NCBI GenBank assembly: GCA_963971305.1
Contig: OZ020303.1
Span: 66,464,867 to 66,528,866, forward strand
DNA length: 64,000 nt
Reading direction: 5' to 3'
Source of the DNA: Arcuatula senhousia
Taxonomy: Eukaryota; Mollusca; Bivalvia; Mytilida; Mytilidae
Shown: positions 45,622-55,979 of the stretch, one piece after another
Layout: every line of letters begins with the position of its first letter
Position numbering within the stretch: position 1 is the first letter of the stretch
Position numbers and translations under genes: made by a program
The notes under the pieces: model-generated
Databases searched by the model: none
What the model was told of the DNA's origin: nothing
What the model saw: only the letters and a program-made list of their open reading frames with translations

Positions 45622-45932
45622 GCAAAATTTATTGTCTGGAATTTTGCTGTCATTAGTATTTCGAACACACGTGAAGGTTAGCACTGCTGGTGGAGTTTAG
45701 ATTCCCCGAGGTTAGCCCGCTCCGGCATCAACACTTTTGAGTTGGAGAATACATCAAAGCTTTAAATTATCCGTCTAAATTTCTAAATTGTCTAAACCCT
45801 AAGGTTCTTCCTACCCCAGACATAGGTTGAATATCTTAGTAATAATTTGGTTACCCTGTTTGGTATTTTTGTTTATACTGTTCATGCTCTTCATATTCAT
45901 ACAGTGTTTGGCATTTTCAATATTTTTGGTAG

Positions 45933-45978
45933 AGCGCCTCTGATGAGTCTTGAATAGACGAAACGCGCGTCAGGCGTA
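45933..45978 (+). ncRNA. hammerhead ribozyme, array unit 5
   Basis: Identical in core and stems to unit 1. Confidence 0.9.
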
Positions 45979-46289
45979 GCAAAATTTATTGTCTGGAACT
46001 TTGCTGTCATTAGTATTTCGAACACACGTGAAGGTTAGCACTGCTGGTGGAGTTTAGATTCCCCGAGGTTAGCCCGCTCCGGCACCAACACTTTTGAGTT
46101 GGAGAATACATCAAAGCTTTAAATTATCCGTCTAAATTTCAAAATTGTCTAAACCCTAAGGTTCTTCCTACCCCAGACATAGGTTGAATATCTTAGTAAT
46201 AATTTGGTTACCCTGTTTTGTATTTTTGTTTATACTGTTCATGCTCTTCATATTCATACAGTGTTTGGCATTTTCAATATTTTTGGTAG

Positions 46290-46335
46290 AGCGCCTCTGA
46301 TGAGTCTTGAATAGACGAAACGCGCGTCAGGCGTA
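46290..46335 (+). ncRNA. hammerhead ribozyme, array unit 6
   Basis: Identical in core and stems to unit 1. Lies in the truncated last unit, about 40 bp before the array ends. Confidence 0.9.
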
Positions 46336-46376
46336 GCAAAATTTATTGTCTGGAACTTTGCTGTCATTAGTATTTC

Positions 46377-47504
46377 CTCGCTCATATTTTGTCAAGACCC
46401 AAAAGTTTTGATTTTAAACGTTATTTTTTTTGCATGGGTAAATTCTCATTATTAAGTAATGGTATGTTCTACATTTTGACTTCTATTTCGTTTGGTGCAT
46501 TGGTCAACGGACAATAACAAAGGTAAACATAACACTAAAATCTCCCTACCGGTCAATGCTCTTCGGGGAAAAAATGGTTTCCTTTATACCTTAACTTTTT
46601 ATCTGATATTGATGCAAATAGACCAACTAAGTTTTTCACCGCTGATTTTTAAAATTAGTTCAGCGAGTCAGTTTTTGTTGAATTATTTCTCAAAAAGCAC
46701 GTGTTGGTGATCATAGTTATTTTTATTCTCTCAAAAACCATTGGTCAATAGTTTGATGTAAACAATATCCTTATAAGGTAGATTCTTCGACCTGTTAAAT
46801 TGTTTATTAAAAGGCTGTGTTTTTTTTTACAAATATCGATTTTAACGACACAGTGAAACCGTTTACCTGACAAATGAAAAGAAGAAGTAGGCTGGCGTCC
46901 AAAAAAAAAAAACATCGCCAACGATATGGGACTCTAGCTTATATAAAGAAACTGTTATTAGTAGTTGTTAAGAACCAGCCCCCATAATTTAGAACATATA
47001 ATTCTTGTAGTGGAAAACGGATACATAGCAAGTAAAAACCATGATGGTCGTACAGCCGACTAGTTCTTCAAGTGGTCTACTCTAATGTCACAATTTAAAT
47101 ACATATTGGTCAGCTTCCCTTGATCCTTACCACACCCGTTTAAGTTGATGTCTGTAGCTGAAGTATTAATTTATAAGAATACATTTACATCAGACAATTA
47201 ATCTTTTCAGTGCTAGTTGTACAAATTAATTTTATGTATGTAATATAAAGTCCTTCAATATATCAAATACAATTGTATTATTCAATGATTCTCATGTAGG
47301 CTTTGTATTACATTGTTTGCAACAACTATAAAATTGTGTGGCAAAAAAGGCAGAAAATTCCTTACTAAAAATACTACTGTTACATAATTACAAATGATGA
47401 AGAAGATAAAAAATTATTTTATTCAAACTATTAATAGTATTATTCTATATAGACAGTATTTATCCAAACCTTACTTTAAGCATGAGTGCGTTCTAAATAA
47501 TGAT
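46377..47504. other. no gene recognised
   Basis: AT-rich flank of the array. The 72-codon frame at 46492-46710 has no recognisable feature. Confidence 0.45.
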
Positions 47505-47765
47505 AGTAACCAAATATCAAAACTGGGGTGATCAATCTCAATGACTAAGAAGAAAAATAAATCAAGACAACATACCTGAGAAATTGAAAATCTTTGGTTA
47601 AGGCATCTTAAATGAAATGATAAGTCAAACCTGGTTTTATGACACCAACTCTGATCTAAGGGTCTGGTAGTAATATAGTCACAGACATAGTTATAACCTG
47701 GTCTTAAAGACGGACGAGGAAATCTAGACAACAGTGTACGGTCAAAAATTTAGTCATGAAATATA
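47505..47765 (-). mobile_element. Penelope-like 3' tail fragment (family 2 related)
   Basis: CTGGGGTGATCAATCTCAAT, AAATGAAATGATAAGTCAAA, CCTGGTTTTATGACACCAAC and GTCTGGTAGTAATA parallel the tail at 53640-53840. Diverged, no coding. Confidence 0.6.
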
Positions 47766-48184
47766 CACATCATGTGTCTGTAGGGTAGAAAAGTTACTTT
47801 AAAATGAGGAAACATTGATAATTAGGAAATAAAAAGATACGTTTTCAACTTAATCCATTTCAATGACAATCCAGCATTGACTTAGAGCTAACAGAAACGG
47901 TCGATTGCATGTCATCAACGAAGAATAGTTGACAAAGAGAACATCATGCATCTATATGAAAGTGGGATAAAAATAATTCTTTATTTCTCATTTTCTTGTT
48001 TTTACCAGCGCCTGACTCGGGTATTTTATTAGACATGACTGAATTAAGGCTCCTTCGTTATCATTTTATATAATCATATTAACATCTTGTCATGTTATCA
48101 CGGATGATAATTAAGATGTGGTTTTCCGTGGACCTCAACTTTAGGAGCCACACCATATAAATTGGAAACAAAAAATCAAGATCA

Positions 48185-48835
48185 TCATGGACAGTTTGGA
48201 CGACGATGCCAGACCCTGGACAAAGCGGGAAGTTGACCATGAACCAGAGCTTGAATCGCTGTCAGACTGGGTATGAACTTTCCGTTCCCTGTACGCTACC
48301 GAATAGACAAACTTCGAAAATTTGTGAATCCCGCCACGTTCGGTACTAAGAGATTTCAAAGCTCTCGATTGTTTTTTTTTCTTACATGACAAGTGTGTTG
48401 TCACACCTGCAGACAAGGCTTCAACAACGTCGTTTTGGCATGTAAAGCACATTACTTAAGATGTTTGATTTAAAAACTAGGCATTGGTGGTAATTTTTGC
48501 TAGTGCAATAAACACTCGGACTCATTTGACAAAGATGAGATCATAGCCAACCATAACTCTTTAATGTCCTCGTGGAACCATGTCGTAACTTTCACGAGAA
48601 CGTTGTGGACTAAGGGTAGCATTTTCGGATCAATTCCATTCCAATATGTATAATTTCCGTTCCCCACCTATCCTCATATAAGATATACAATTTCCATCCT
48701 CATAAACCATTTATCTGTTCCTTCATCATACGTCATATATCATCCTTAAACCAACTACGGAAATTATTAAAGATACCGCCTTCACTCAACTAACTGAACT
48801 TTATATGTTGGTCTTCATTTACAAATAATATATAT
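48185..48835 (+). mobile_element. Penelope-like element, degenerate N-terminal half (copy B)
   Basis: Translation across frames gives WTKREVDHEPELESLSDW, then RSVLRDFKALDCFFF, then KCVVTPADKAS, then LTKMRS and LFNV. This matches the region that precedes the RT fingers in the family whose C-terminal halves are at 35045 and 50655. Stops are common. Counterpart of 20195-20815. Confidence 0.7.
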
Positions 48836-48858
48836 TAACTTATTGTATATTAAGTACT

Positions 48859-48866
48859 TATATAAT
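48859..48866 (+). promoter_or_regulatory. candidate TATA box of TLR-B
   Basis: TATATAATCTTAA, conserved with 21303 upstream of TLR-A. 340 bp upstream of the ATG; the extra length is an inserted GATTGATTGATTG...CATCGGGACA segment (about 48955-49025). Confidence 0.45.
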
Positions 48867-49198
48867 CTTAATACCCCCTCGTTAAACGTGAAACTGTCTT
48901 TGACAATCGGAATGAAAATATGTTACAAACGTTCCATCAAAGGTTTGTTGCTTGCTTTTGATTGATTGATTGTTGGCTGCTTAATGTCCCGTCGGCGATA
49001 TTGCAGCCATCATCGGGACATAAACAAGTTGAATCTTGCTGCAATGCAGATTGAAATAGAAATATGCGGAAAAACACAATAAACTGACCGGTATAAGATT
49101 TGATATCAACGTCAAGCTTCACTTACATTCACTGCTACAAAAGTAGGTGTTTATTCCTATTAGATGCAATTCAATATCATACTGTTATAAACTTAACC

Positions 49199-49271
49199 AT
49201 GGCAGTCGTGTTCAGGGTTTTGATTTTAAATGTAATTTTGGAATGTTTTATTCTAATGAAGTCAGTAACAG
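49199..49271 (+). CDS. TLR-B exon 1 (signal peptide)
   Basis: 24 codons beginning MAVVFRVLILNVILEC and ending in KSVT, then G and a GTATGT donor at 49272. The strongly hydrophobic core with a short polar end fits a cleavable leader. It joins in phase 1 to CG at 55980, giving Ala. It differs from TLR-A exon 1 at about 13 of 73 positions with no indel. The ATG sits in AACCATGG, a good context. Confidence 0.87.
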
Positions 49272-49390
49272 GTATGTTGAGTTAATGCTTTTATTGCTAC
49301 ATAATATCGAGACATTGTTTGTCTACAAAGAGTTACCTAGTATCAGAAAGCAATTTCGATATAAATTTTACATTTAAATAGTACAAACGC

Positions 49391-49553
49391 GAAGTTGACA
49401 TTTCTCACTTCCAACTTGACATTTCTTACTTCCAACTTGGAACTAAAAATGTTAACTTGGAATTGAGAAATGTCAACTTGAAACTAACAAATGTCAACTA
49501 GGAACTGAGAAATGTCAATATGGATGAAGTGGGAAATGTCAACTTGGAACTAT
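49391..49553. repeat. GACATTTCT/AACTTGGAACT inverted mini-repeat
   Basis: Two units of GACATTTCTNACTTCCAACTT are followed by four or five of the reverse complement type AACTTGGAACTNAGAAATGT. The two halves can form a long stem. Unique to the TLR-B intron. Confidence 0.8.
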
Positions 49554-50654
49554 GGTATTTGTAGCTTCAATCGAGAAATGTGAAAGAACTAATGGCACTA
49601 CCGGTATTTCGTAAATTAGCACTTCATGAAGAATATAGTGTAAAACCTCTTTATTAACTTATTAAAATGTAAACACTGTTTACCGTCACGACGTTATCCG
49701 GATCAGGTGTTTTCTACTTGACCATCTTTTCACTCAGAGAATACCCGGTAATTGCTTTCTGTCATAAAATTCTATCGATTATTTATATTTAATAGTGCAC
49801 CGAAAATCTAGATTTTCATATTTATTTTATGTAATGGCATTATACATGTAGCACCTTTTACTTGATTGAACACCAAACAGGTATTAACAGAATACAACTA
49901 CTCACCCGACCGGGGTTGATATCATTTCATTTAACGTGTTGTCAATGTGTTGTCAATTTTATTTCACAATATGAGTACGTAGAGCATTACTGACATGGGG
50001 TCAGTTAAGGGCAGTAAATAACGATTTACCAAAGGTCAATATTAATGCTGGGCAACACTCATTCCACGCGAAGAATTAATAACGACTATTTTTATAACGC
50101 TGCAAAAATTTGACTTTTTATGCCGGTAAAAGTAAGTTGCAGAAGGCATATTTTTCATATACGTGTAAATTGCGATATTGATAGGTTCTATGTCTTTAAT
50201 GTTCTCTTTACACTTCGAATATCATAGCTTTAATCTAACTCTTGTACACTATGTATGCAGACCGTTGACACTCAAATGTTCTTACATAGGTAAAACAAAA
50301 CAGAGCCTTGTGATTTTGAACAATTTTAAAGTACACTAAACTTGAAAAAAAATATGCCTTGAAAAATAATAATTTGTATTGGTAAATTAGGTAAATTGTA
50401 TCTGTGAGGTCCAAAAAGTGTATATTTAGTACTATTGGCCCTTTAATTTAAAAGTGTAATTAATTTGAAGTGTAGCAATGGATCTAGATCTGAAGCTCGT
50501 TTTGAGATAATGCCATGCATGCACTATAATCTTCTATTAACATGCTATTACGAGTACATCTGTATACGTACTTTACGACACGGAAAAACTTGGAATTTTA
50601 CGGGATATTGTTGACAATCGTTACTTGTTTTTAATGGATTCAACTTGACCGCTG

Positions 50655-51500
50655 TTAACTAAAAGAGGCAAAGAGGCACCAATGGGGTATTCGAGTGTCA
50701 AAAGTCCGAAAGGGCAACGACGAAACTGGTAAACACGAACAAGAAAAGCACGAAGAAACACAAAACATAAAATCAACCGAACGGAAATTAACAACGCGAA
50801 CTCAAGTCGTAACATGAGTGAACTCAGGTGCTCCGGGAAAGTAAGCGGTTCATGCCTGCTTTAGCACACATGTCGTGTTGCTAATTTCCAAATCAGTGTG
50901 TCAAATCCGGTAAAAGAAGACAAAACAAATTTCTACTACAAACCAACATCTGCACTCATATGAGAGATAGAAATCTCATATTTGTCTACGAGTGCATGGT
51001 GTCTACCGTAAAATTTCTTGAGTGAAGACAGCAACCGTAAATCGAGCAGCATAACCCTGTGTCAATAATTTCTGTGTCAAACATGACGCTCTGCCAAGGA
51101 AATCGATGTAATTCCCGCAAGCTCTGGAGTAACGAATCAACTGTGATACGAAGACTCCATAAGCAGGAGCGGATGGAATGTTGCTACACAAAAAGGGAAA
51201 GTTGACGATTGGAAAGTTGAAGTCATCACGTTTGTCATAGAGCTTTGTTGAAAGTCTTCCTTGAGAGTCAATTTCGCGATGTAGATCTAGATATGAAGCA
51301 GACTTCCTAGAATCCGGTGTGTACTTTTTCTTAAGTTCCAGCGGATATAAGAGATGGTGAAAGTCACCAAATCGGGAATCGTTTAGTGAAAGGACATCAT
51401 CAATATAACGGAACGTAAGGTTAAAAGCGAGAGCTAGTCTACGATTTTTGTTGTCTAGAAGAGATTGTAAGAAGTCTGCTTCATATGACCACGACAAAGG
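50655..51500 (-). mobile_element. Penelope-like family 1, RT C-terminal fragment in TLR-B intron
   Basis: The minus-strand frame 51497-51003 gives SYEADFLQSLLDNKNRRLA, FRYIDDVLSLNDSRFGDFHH, then KLYDKRDDFNFPIVNFPFL and ACGNYIDFLGRASCLTQKL. A frameshift follows near 51060. The tail ends at 50660. It starts abruptly just before the MGTNCAP motif. Insertion point: TTGACCGCTGTTAACTAAA, which matches uninterrupted DNA at 22150 in TLR-A. Confidence 0.87.
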
Positions 51501-52139
51501 GTTAAAACATCTAAAACACTCTGATATGAATTAAAACTTAGAACCTTTTACATATAAGAAAACATCTTTTACACGTGTCCTCATTATGTCGAAGTTTGCA
51601 AATAATTTCTACACTTTGGGTTTTTGCTTCTTTAAATTGTCAGATTTTACCTTTCAGAGGTTACCCTTAAAATGTAAGACATCGTGTTCTATACTTCGGT
51701 ATGGAGTTTTTGCGTCGCCAAGCTTTATTAATGTCGAATTGTCCGAAACCATGCCTGTCTTTTAGAGATGGCAACGATTAGCCGGTTAACCGGTTATTCG
51801 GTAGGAAAAATCGTAACCGGTTACAAATTTCAGTAATAGACTTATCTTTAAAAATAAAGATAAAACTTTTTGTTTTGTTACTTTTCATTCTACATTTGAT
51901 ACTCAATTAAAAAGATTTAATTATTTATCAGTCACAAAAAGAATTTTTAAATTAAAATGGATAATTAGTGATAATTACTCCAAGCCATGGAATTAGTTTG
52001 GACAAAATTGTTTATAAAAACGATTACAAATAATGATAACAATTTTTCACATTTCACATTTAAAGCGTTGTTAATTGCAGTTTAATTGATCAAGTAATTG
52101 AAGGGATAAACGTTTTACTGACATAACCATCAGCCATTC

Positions 52140-53380
52140 CGATGAATTGTTAATGCTTAACGTCGAGCAAATTGCTATTGATCAACTAAACGCATATAAA
52201 TTGAACCAAATCCTTAAATAATAAAACAAATACACCCTTCAAGACAAAGAACAACTAAAGCAATGACCTATCTGCTATATATACTAGGCAAAACGACCGT
52301 TACATAAGTTATAAAGAAACATTAACAAAACGTTCCATTTTTATGTTTAACGTGAGATAAAGTTACTAAATTGTTTGAAAATTATGTGTAAAGAGTTGAA
52401 ACCGATGTTACGTCAATTTTGAGTTTTTAAGAAGAATATTCTTTTCAAAATTTACCAGTATAAAGTCGAATTCTCCCTGTGATTTTGGTCAGCAATTGTG
52501 ACGTTGAGTTCCTCTATATAAATTAAGGTTATGTGCGTTTACGTCAAAATGAAAGGGAATATGCCATTGGAAAGTTGGAGATAGGCATAACACAAATGAA
52601 AAAAATCATGTTAATATGTCTATAGCTAGAATCACAATTCATAGATAAAAAAAACAGTTTATGGTTAACGAGTTCAAGATAATCCATCTGCGTAATTGGC
52701 TTTTTAAAACAGCACATGTCAAATCTATAGATGGAACAAAAACAAAATATAGATCCAAACTGTTCACAATAGCTTTAGACATGTCTGTTTCAGAGCGTGT
52801 AAACCGTCGAAGGGACAAATCCTTAAGCAACGTCACATGGCTGCTTGACTTGCATGAGCTAGATCGCATATTCGCTTGAATAGACTGACATAGAGGCTCG
52901 TCTTTTTTTAAGTTCAAAACTTTTGCGTTGGTGGGAACGAGTATTTGGGACGAAATAAACGCTTTTTCGACGCAAGAAACCCATCAATTTGGTGTTTGTT
53001 GAATTATAGTATAAGATGGAAAACCCTACCATGAATGGACTGAACTGAAAATGTTTTAAGGGAATTGAAACGCAGTGAGATAAAGATACGGCATTGTGGC
53101 ACCAGTTGTTCTACTTTTCTTTCAAAGGCCCAGGTTAACCATGTGTTTCAACAGGACAGTACTTATTGTGAACAAAATCGCATTTATATGGACTTTTTGG
53201 ACAATTATCACGTTCGTGTGTTGCCGTGGCCATCAATGTCCTCCGACCTTTCAGTAATTGAACAACTATTGGACGAACCTTGGAGTCATGTCTGGAACTG
53301 CCAAAATCCACTGGAAACACTTGTCAAAATACGAGACGTACTCGCTTTCTAACAAAATTTTATATAACTCCTTGGTTGCT
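52140..53380 (+). mobile_element. Tc1-like transposase relic in TLR-B intron
   Basis: Ends align with 23640-24200: CGTTTTACTGACATAA, TTTTGCGT.GGT, CTACCATGAA.GGACTGAACT. The better half reads VFQQDSTYCEQNRIYMDFLD, VRVLPWPSMSSDLSVIEQLL and DEPWSHVWNCQNP, the DD34E core (QQD.., SPDLSPIEHLWDEL). About 700 bp (52210-52915) has no counterpart in TLR-A, so either TLR-A lost it or TLR-B gained an insertion. Not functional. Confidence 0.83.
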
Positions 53381-53629
53381 TTCTTCATTAAAAAGTTTAC
53401 GGAAGACACATATTCAAAACATGCCAGAATTTCAATCTTTAAGATGAGGACAGATGTTCATTTGTAATAAAGTTCTGTAGTGCTTTTCTAAATAGGCTTC
53501 CGAGCAACGGGAGCTAAATTCACTGAGTATGATGCCTTAAACTGGTAGACAAATAAGATAGTCACGATTCCGCACCCAAATAGCACGGAATGCAAAATTA
53601 ATTTCATATTTTGTAATTTTTATTTAAAA

Positions 53630-54785
53630 TAGAGGTAAGAACAGAACTACCGAACTTGGAGGATCAATCTCCATGTTCAAGAGAAAAGACAAAACATGGA
53701 AGACACACCGGAATAGTTATAGATCGCAATGGTCCTGACTTGGTACAGGCATTTCAAATGAAATGGTGGGTTAAACCTGGTTTTATGGGGCGCGAAACCT
53801 CCATCTCCCATTGCGAACTTATGGACCAGTAGTAACAAACAACGCAATACGGCTGTGAACCCATAATTAGGATTATAAGATGATCACCTCAGTACAACAA
53901 TCAGCAAACCCTTATCAAAACAAACACTAACCAATACGTTCAACTAAATTTTTAATTTTTCAACCAGTGGCCGATAACGAAGGAAGATTTTTTTTAGGGA
54001 CCGTATGAGACGCATTTTCTTGTAACCTTGGACTAAGGGTCGGTCACGGAGACAGCGGTGTCGTATGAAAAAAATCAGAAAAATTTGTACAAGCCCTTGC
54101 ATATCGAATAAGTTGTGAAATATAAACACCGTAAGTAGGTGAGGTAAGTATGTTGATTTCAAGGTAAGGGAAATTAATATTTTGAAAATGAAAGTCGTCT
54201 TTTTTATCGTACATTTTTGTACTGAGATAACCATCCTTGTCATATTCGAGATGCAAATCGATGTGAAGCAATTGGATTCGGTGGTTCCTTAATCTCTAAC
54301 TCTTGAGGATATATCAACGGAATCCATCTACAAAGCGAAGCGTTGTTTACAAAGAGGACATCGTCGATATATCTGAAAGTGAGATTAAAAGACCTTCGCT
54401 CTTTCATCTTCTTGTTCATTACGAGTTCTGGAAAATATTTAGTCTCATAAAAGTATAAAAACAAATCGGCGAGGAGAGGAGCACAATTTGTGCCCATTGG
54501 AATGCAAATGTGTTGTTGAAAAAGTTCTCTTCCAAATGCGACAAATATGTTGTCAATAAGGAAATCAAGCATATTTTGCAGTATGCATGCAATCTTGGTC
54601 CAATGTGTAACAGATTTTATCTTCTTAAAATGTTTTGGAAAAATATGCAGAATTCTAACCTATAACAACAAAGTTCCTACAATTAGAAAAAAAATATTTT
54701 CGAGAAGTTGTTTTAGCCGACACTTTAGCTTTTCGTGTAGCAATGTGGTGTACAAAGCTAAAGAATCGAAAGTTTTCCAAGAATG
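53630..54785 (-). mobile_element. Penelope-like family 2, RT fragment in TLR-B intron
   Basis: Minus-strand pieces in order: TFDSLALYTTLLHEKLKCRL (54775-54715), MLDFLIDNIFVAFGRELF and CIPMGTNCAPLLADLFLY (54572 onward), FRYIDDVLFVNN, then in a new frame YLSTKMYDKKDDFHFQNINF, TSPTYGVYISQLIRYARAC, and again shifted QGYKKMRLIRSLKK. The tail to 53630 has ACAGAACTACCGAACTTGG. At least two frameshifts. Clearly distinct from family 1 (KKDDFHF versus KRDDFNF). Confidence 0.85.
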
Positions 54786-55344
54786 AACCTCGGAAAATGA
54801 CCGAGATTTGAAATTCTGACTAAAGTAGTGTCATTTTTTGTTTTAATATAGATATTTTGGGTATTTCCAGCTATGAGATGTTTTAAATGTAAAGATTGTT
54901 TTAAAAAATTAGGACTTCGGTCATATTGACGTCATAATTGTTCAAAACAGAATGACAGAAGTCCAGGATCCTGTCATTCTAATTTTGGCGAAACTAGACA
55001 AAAGAGCGTTGAATGTCAAAAAAACAAATAACTTGAATAATTCAGCAGATACATTTCATTTCCTGCAAGAATTACATTAACCTTGTCCGCTGCAGTACAA
55101 AAATAGTTTTTGGTTTTTTTTTCTCTAGCATTTGCACTCGAAAATGAAAGTAGAAATCATTATTGGTGTCTTCAATGAAGTCCGATACAATTGTCTATTT
55201 TTACCATATATTGTGACGTCATTTTTGTTTAAAAAAAATCCTTGGTATAATTGCAGATGCATTCCTTTTCTAAAATCATGCAATAGCTTGCATTTCTTGC
55301 TATTATTTATATATAATGAAGTACCATTATCATTTAAAAAGTGA

Positions 55345-55545
55345 CTTTCTATCTGTGACTAATTCAGGACTGGATTTGAATTATGTGCATTTTATTTAGA
55401 CCTTTGGCCATTTGCAGAACCGCGAACAGTGCCAAATTGCCTCGTTGAAGGCTGCTGACGGTTGTCGTTTGTGTTTTTTTTCTAAATTGCCGCGTAATTG
55501 TGGGCTGTGTCGCGTACATTTATTCCACATCTCATTATTTTCTAT
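55345..55545 (+). repeat. dispersed repeat R1, copy in TLR-B intron
   Basis: CTATCTGTGACTAATTCAGG, GCCTCGTTGAAGGCTGCTG, TTGTGGGCTGTGTCGCGTAC. About 85-90% like the copy at 11985-12245. Absent from the TLR-A intron. Confidence 0.82.
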
Positions 55546-55979
55546 TTATCTACGGGAGCTTATCAGGTTTAACCTGCATCATACTTAGTGTTTAACGCAC
55601 AGTGAATAAATTTGTGCGACAACCAGGAACTGCCTAGCCTTCAGTAGCATATGATTCCAATCTCACAAAGATGTGCGTTTGCCTAGCTTACTTCTGTTAA
55701 GTTGTTTTTATGTTGGTTGTCTGTTGTGGTTTTTTCAAACTAGTGGTTTATTTTGTGTACAATAAACCGCCTTTGAATTTTTGAATTTTTTACAAATCAA
55801 ACCTTTTTCCCACTTTTTTGTTTCGATTTATAATAGAACCAATTCATAATTAATTAACAGCGTGTGCCCATTAAAAAAAATATTTGTATTCTCAGAATCA
55901 TGTGATATTTTACCTCTCATCAGCAATATTGGAATCAATATTACAGTTATTATTTGTAATTCTTTATTTGAATTTTCAG

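Larger units (their letters stand above)
44369..46376 (+). repeat. 357-bp retrozyme-like satellite array, 5.6 units
   Basis: CCCTAAGGTTCTTCC recurs at 44369, 44726, 45083, 45440, 45797 and 46154, exactly 357 bp apart. The last unit stops after about 223 bp. I count about seven single-base differences in the whole array, so the units are over 99% identical and the array is recent. There is no open frame. Each unit contains one hammerhead ribozyme (listed separately). A tandem array of monomers of a few hundred bp, each with a self-cleaving motif, is the genomic form expected of retrozymes or of satellites copied from circular RNA. Confidence 0.95.
49272..55979 (+). other. TLR-B intron 1
   Basis: 6708-bp intron, GTATGT to TTTTCAG. 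Shares ordered blocks with the TLR-A intron. Private insertions are a short inverted mini-repeat (49391-49553), a Penelope-like family-1 fragment (50655-51500), a family-2 fragment (53630-54785) and an R1 repeat (55345-55545). These explain most of its extra length. Confidence 0.82.

Noticed and set aside
51770..51830. ACCGGTTAACCGGTT palindromic words as a regulatory site
   Set aside because: Likely a decayed transposon end; a single short occurrence without a partner end in the window.
55862..55979. ATG at 55862 as the true TLR-B start
   Set aside because: Same reasoning as for TLR-A. The extension is not conserved between the paralogues, although an alternative transcript cannot be excluded.
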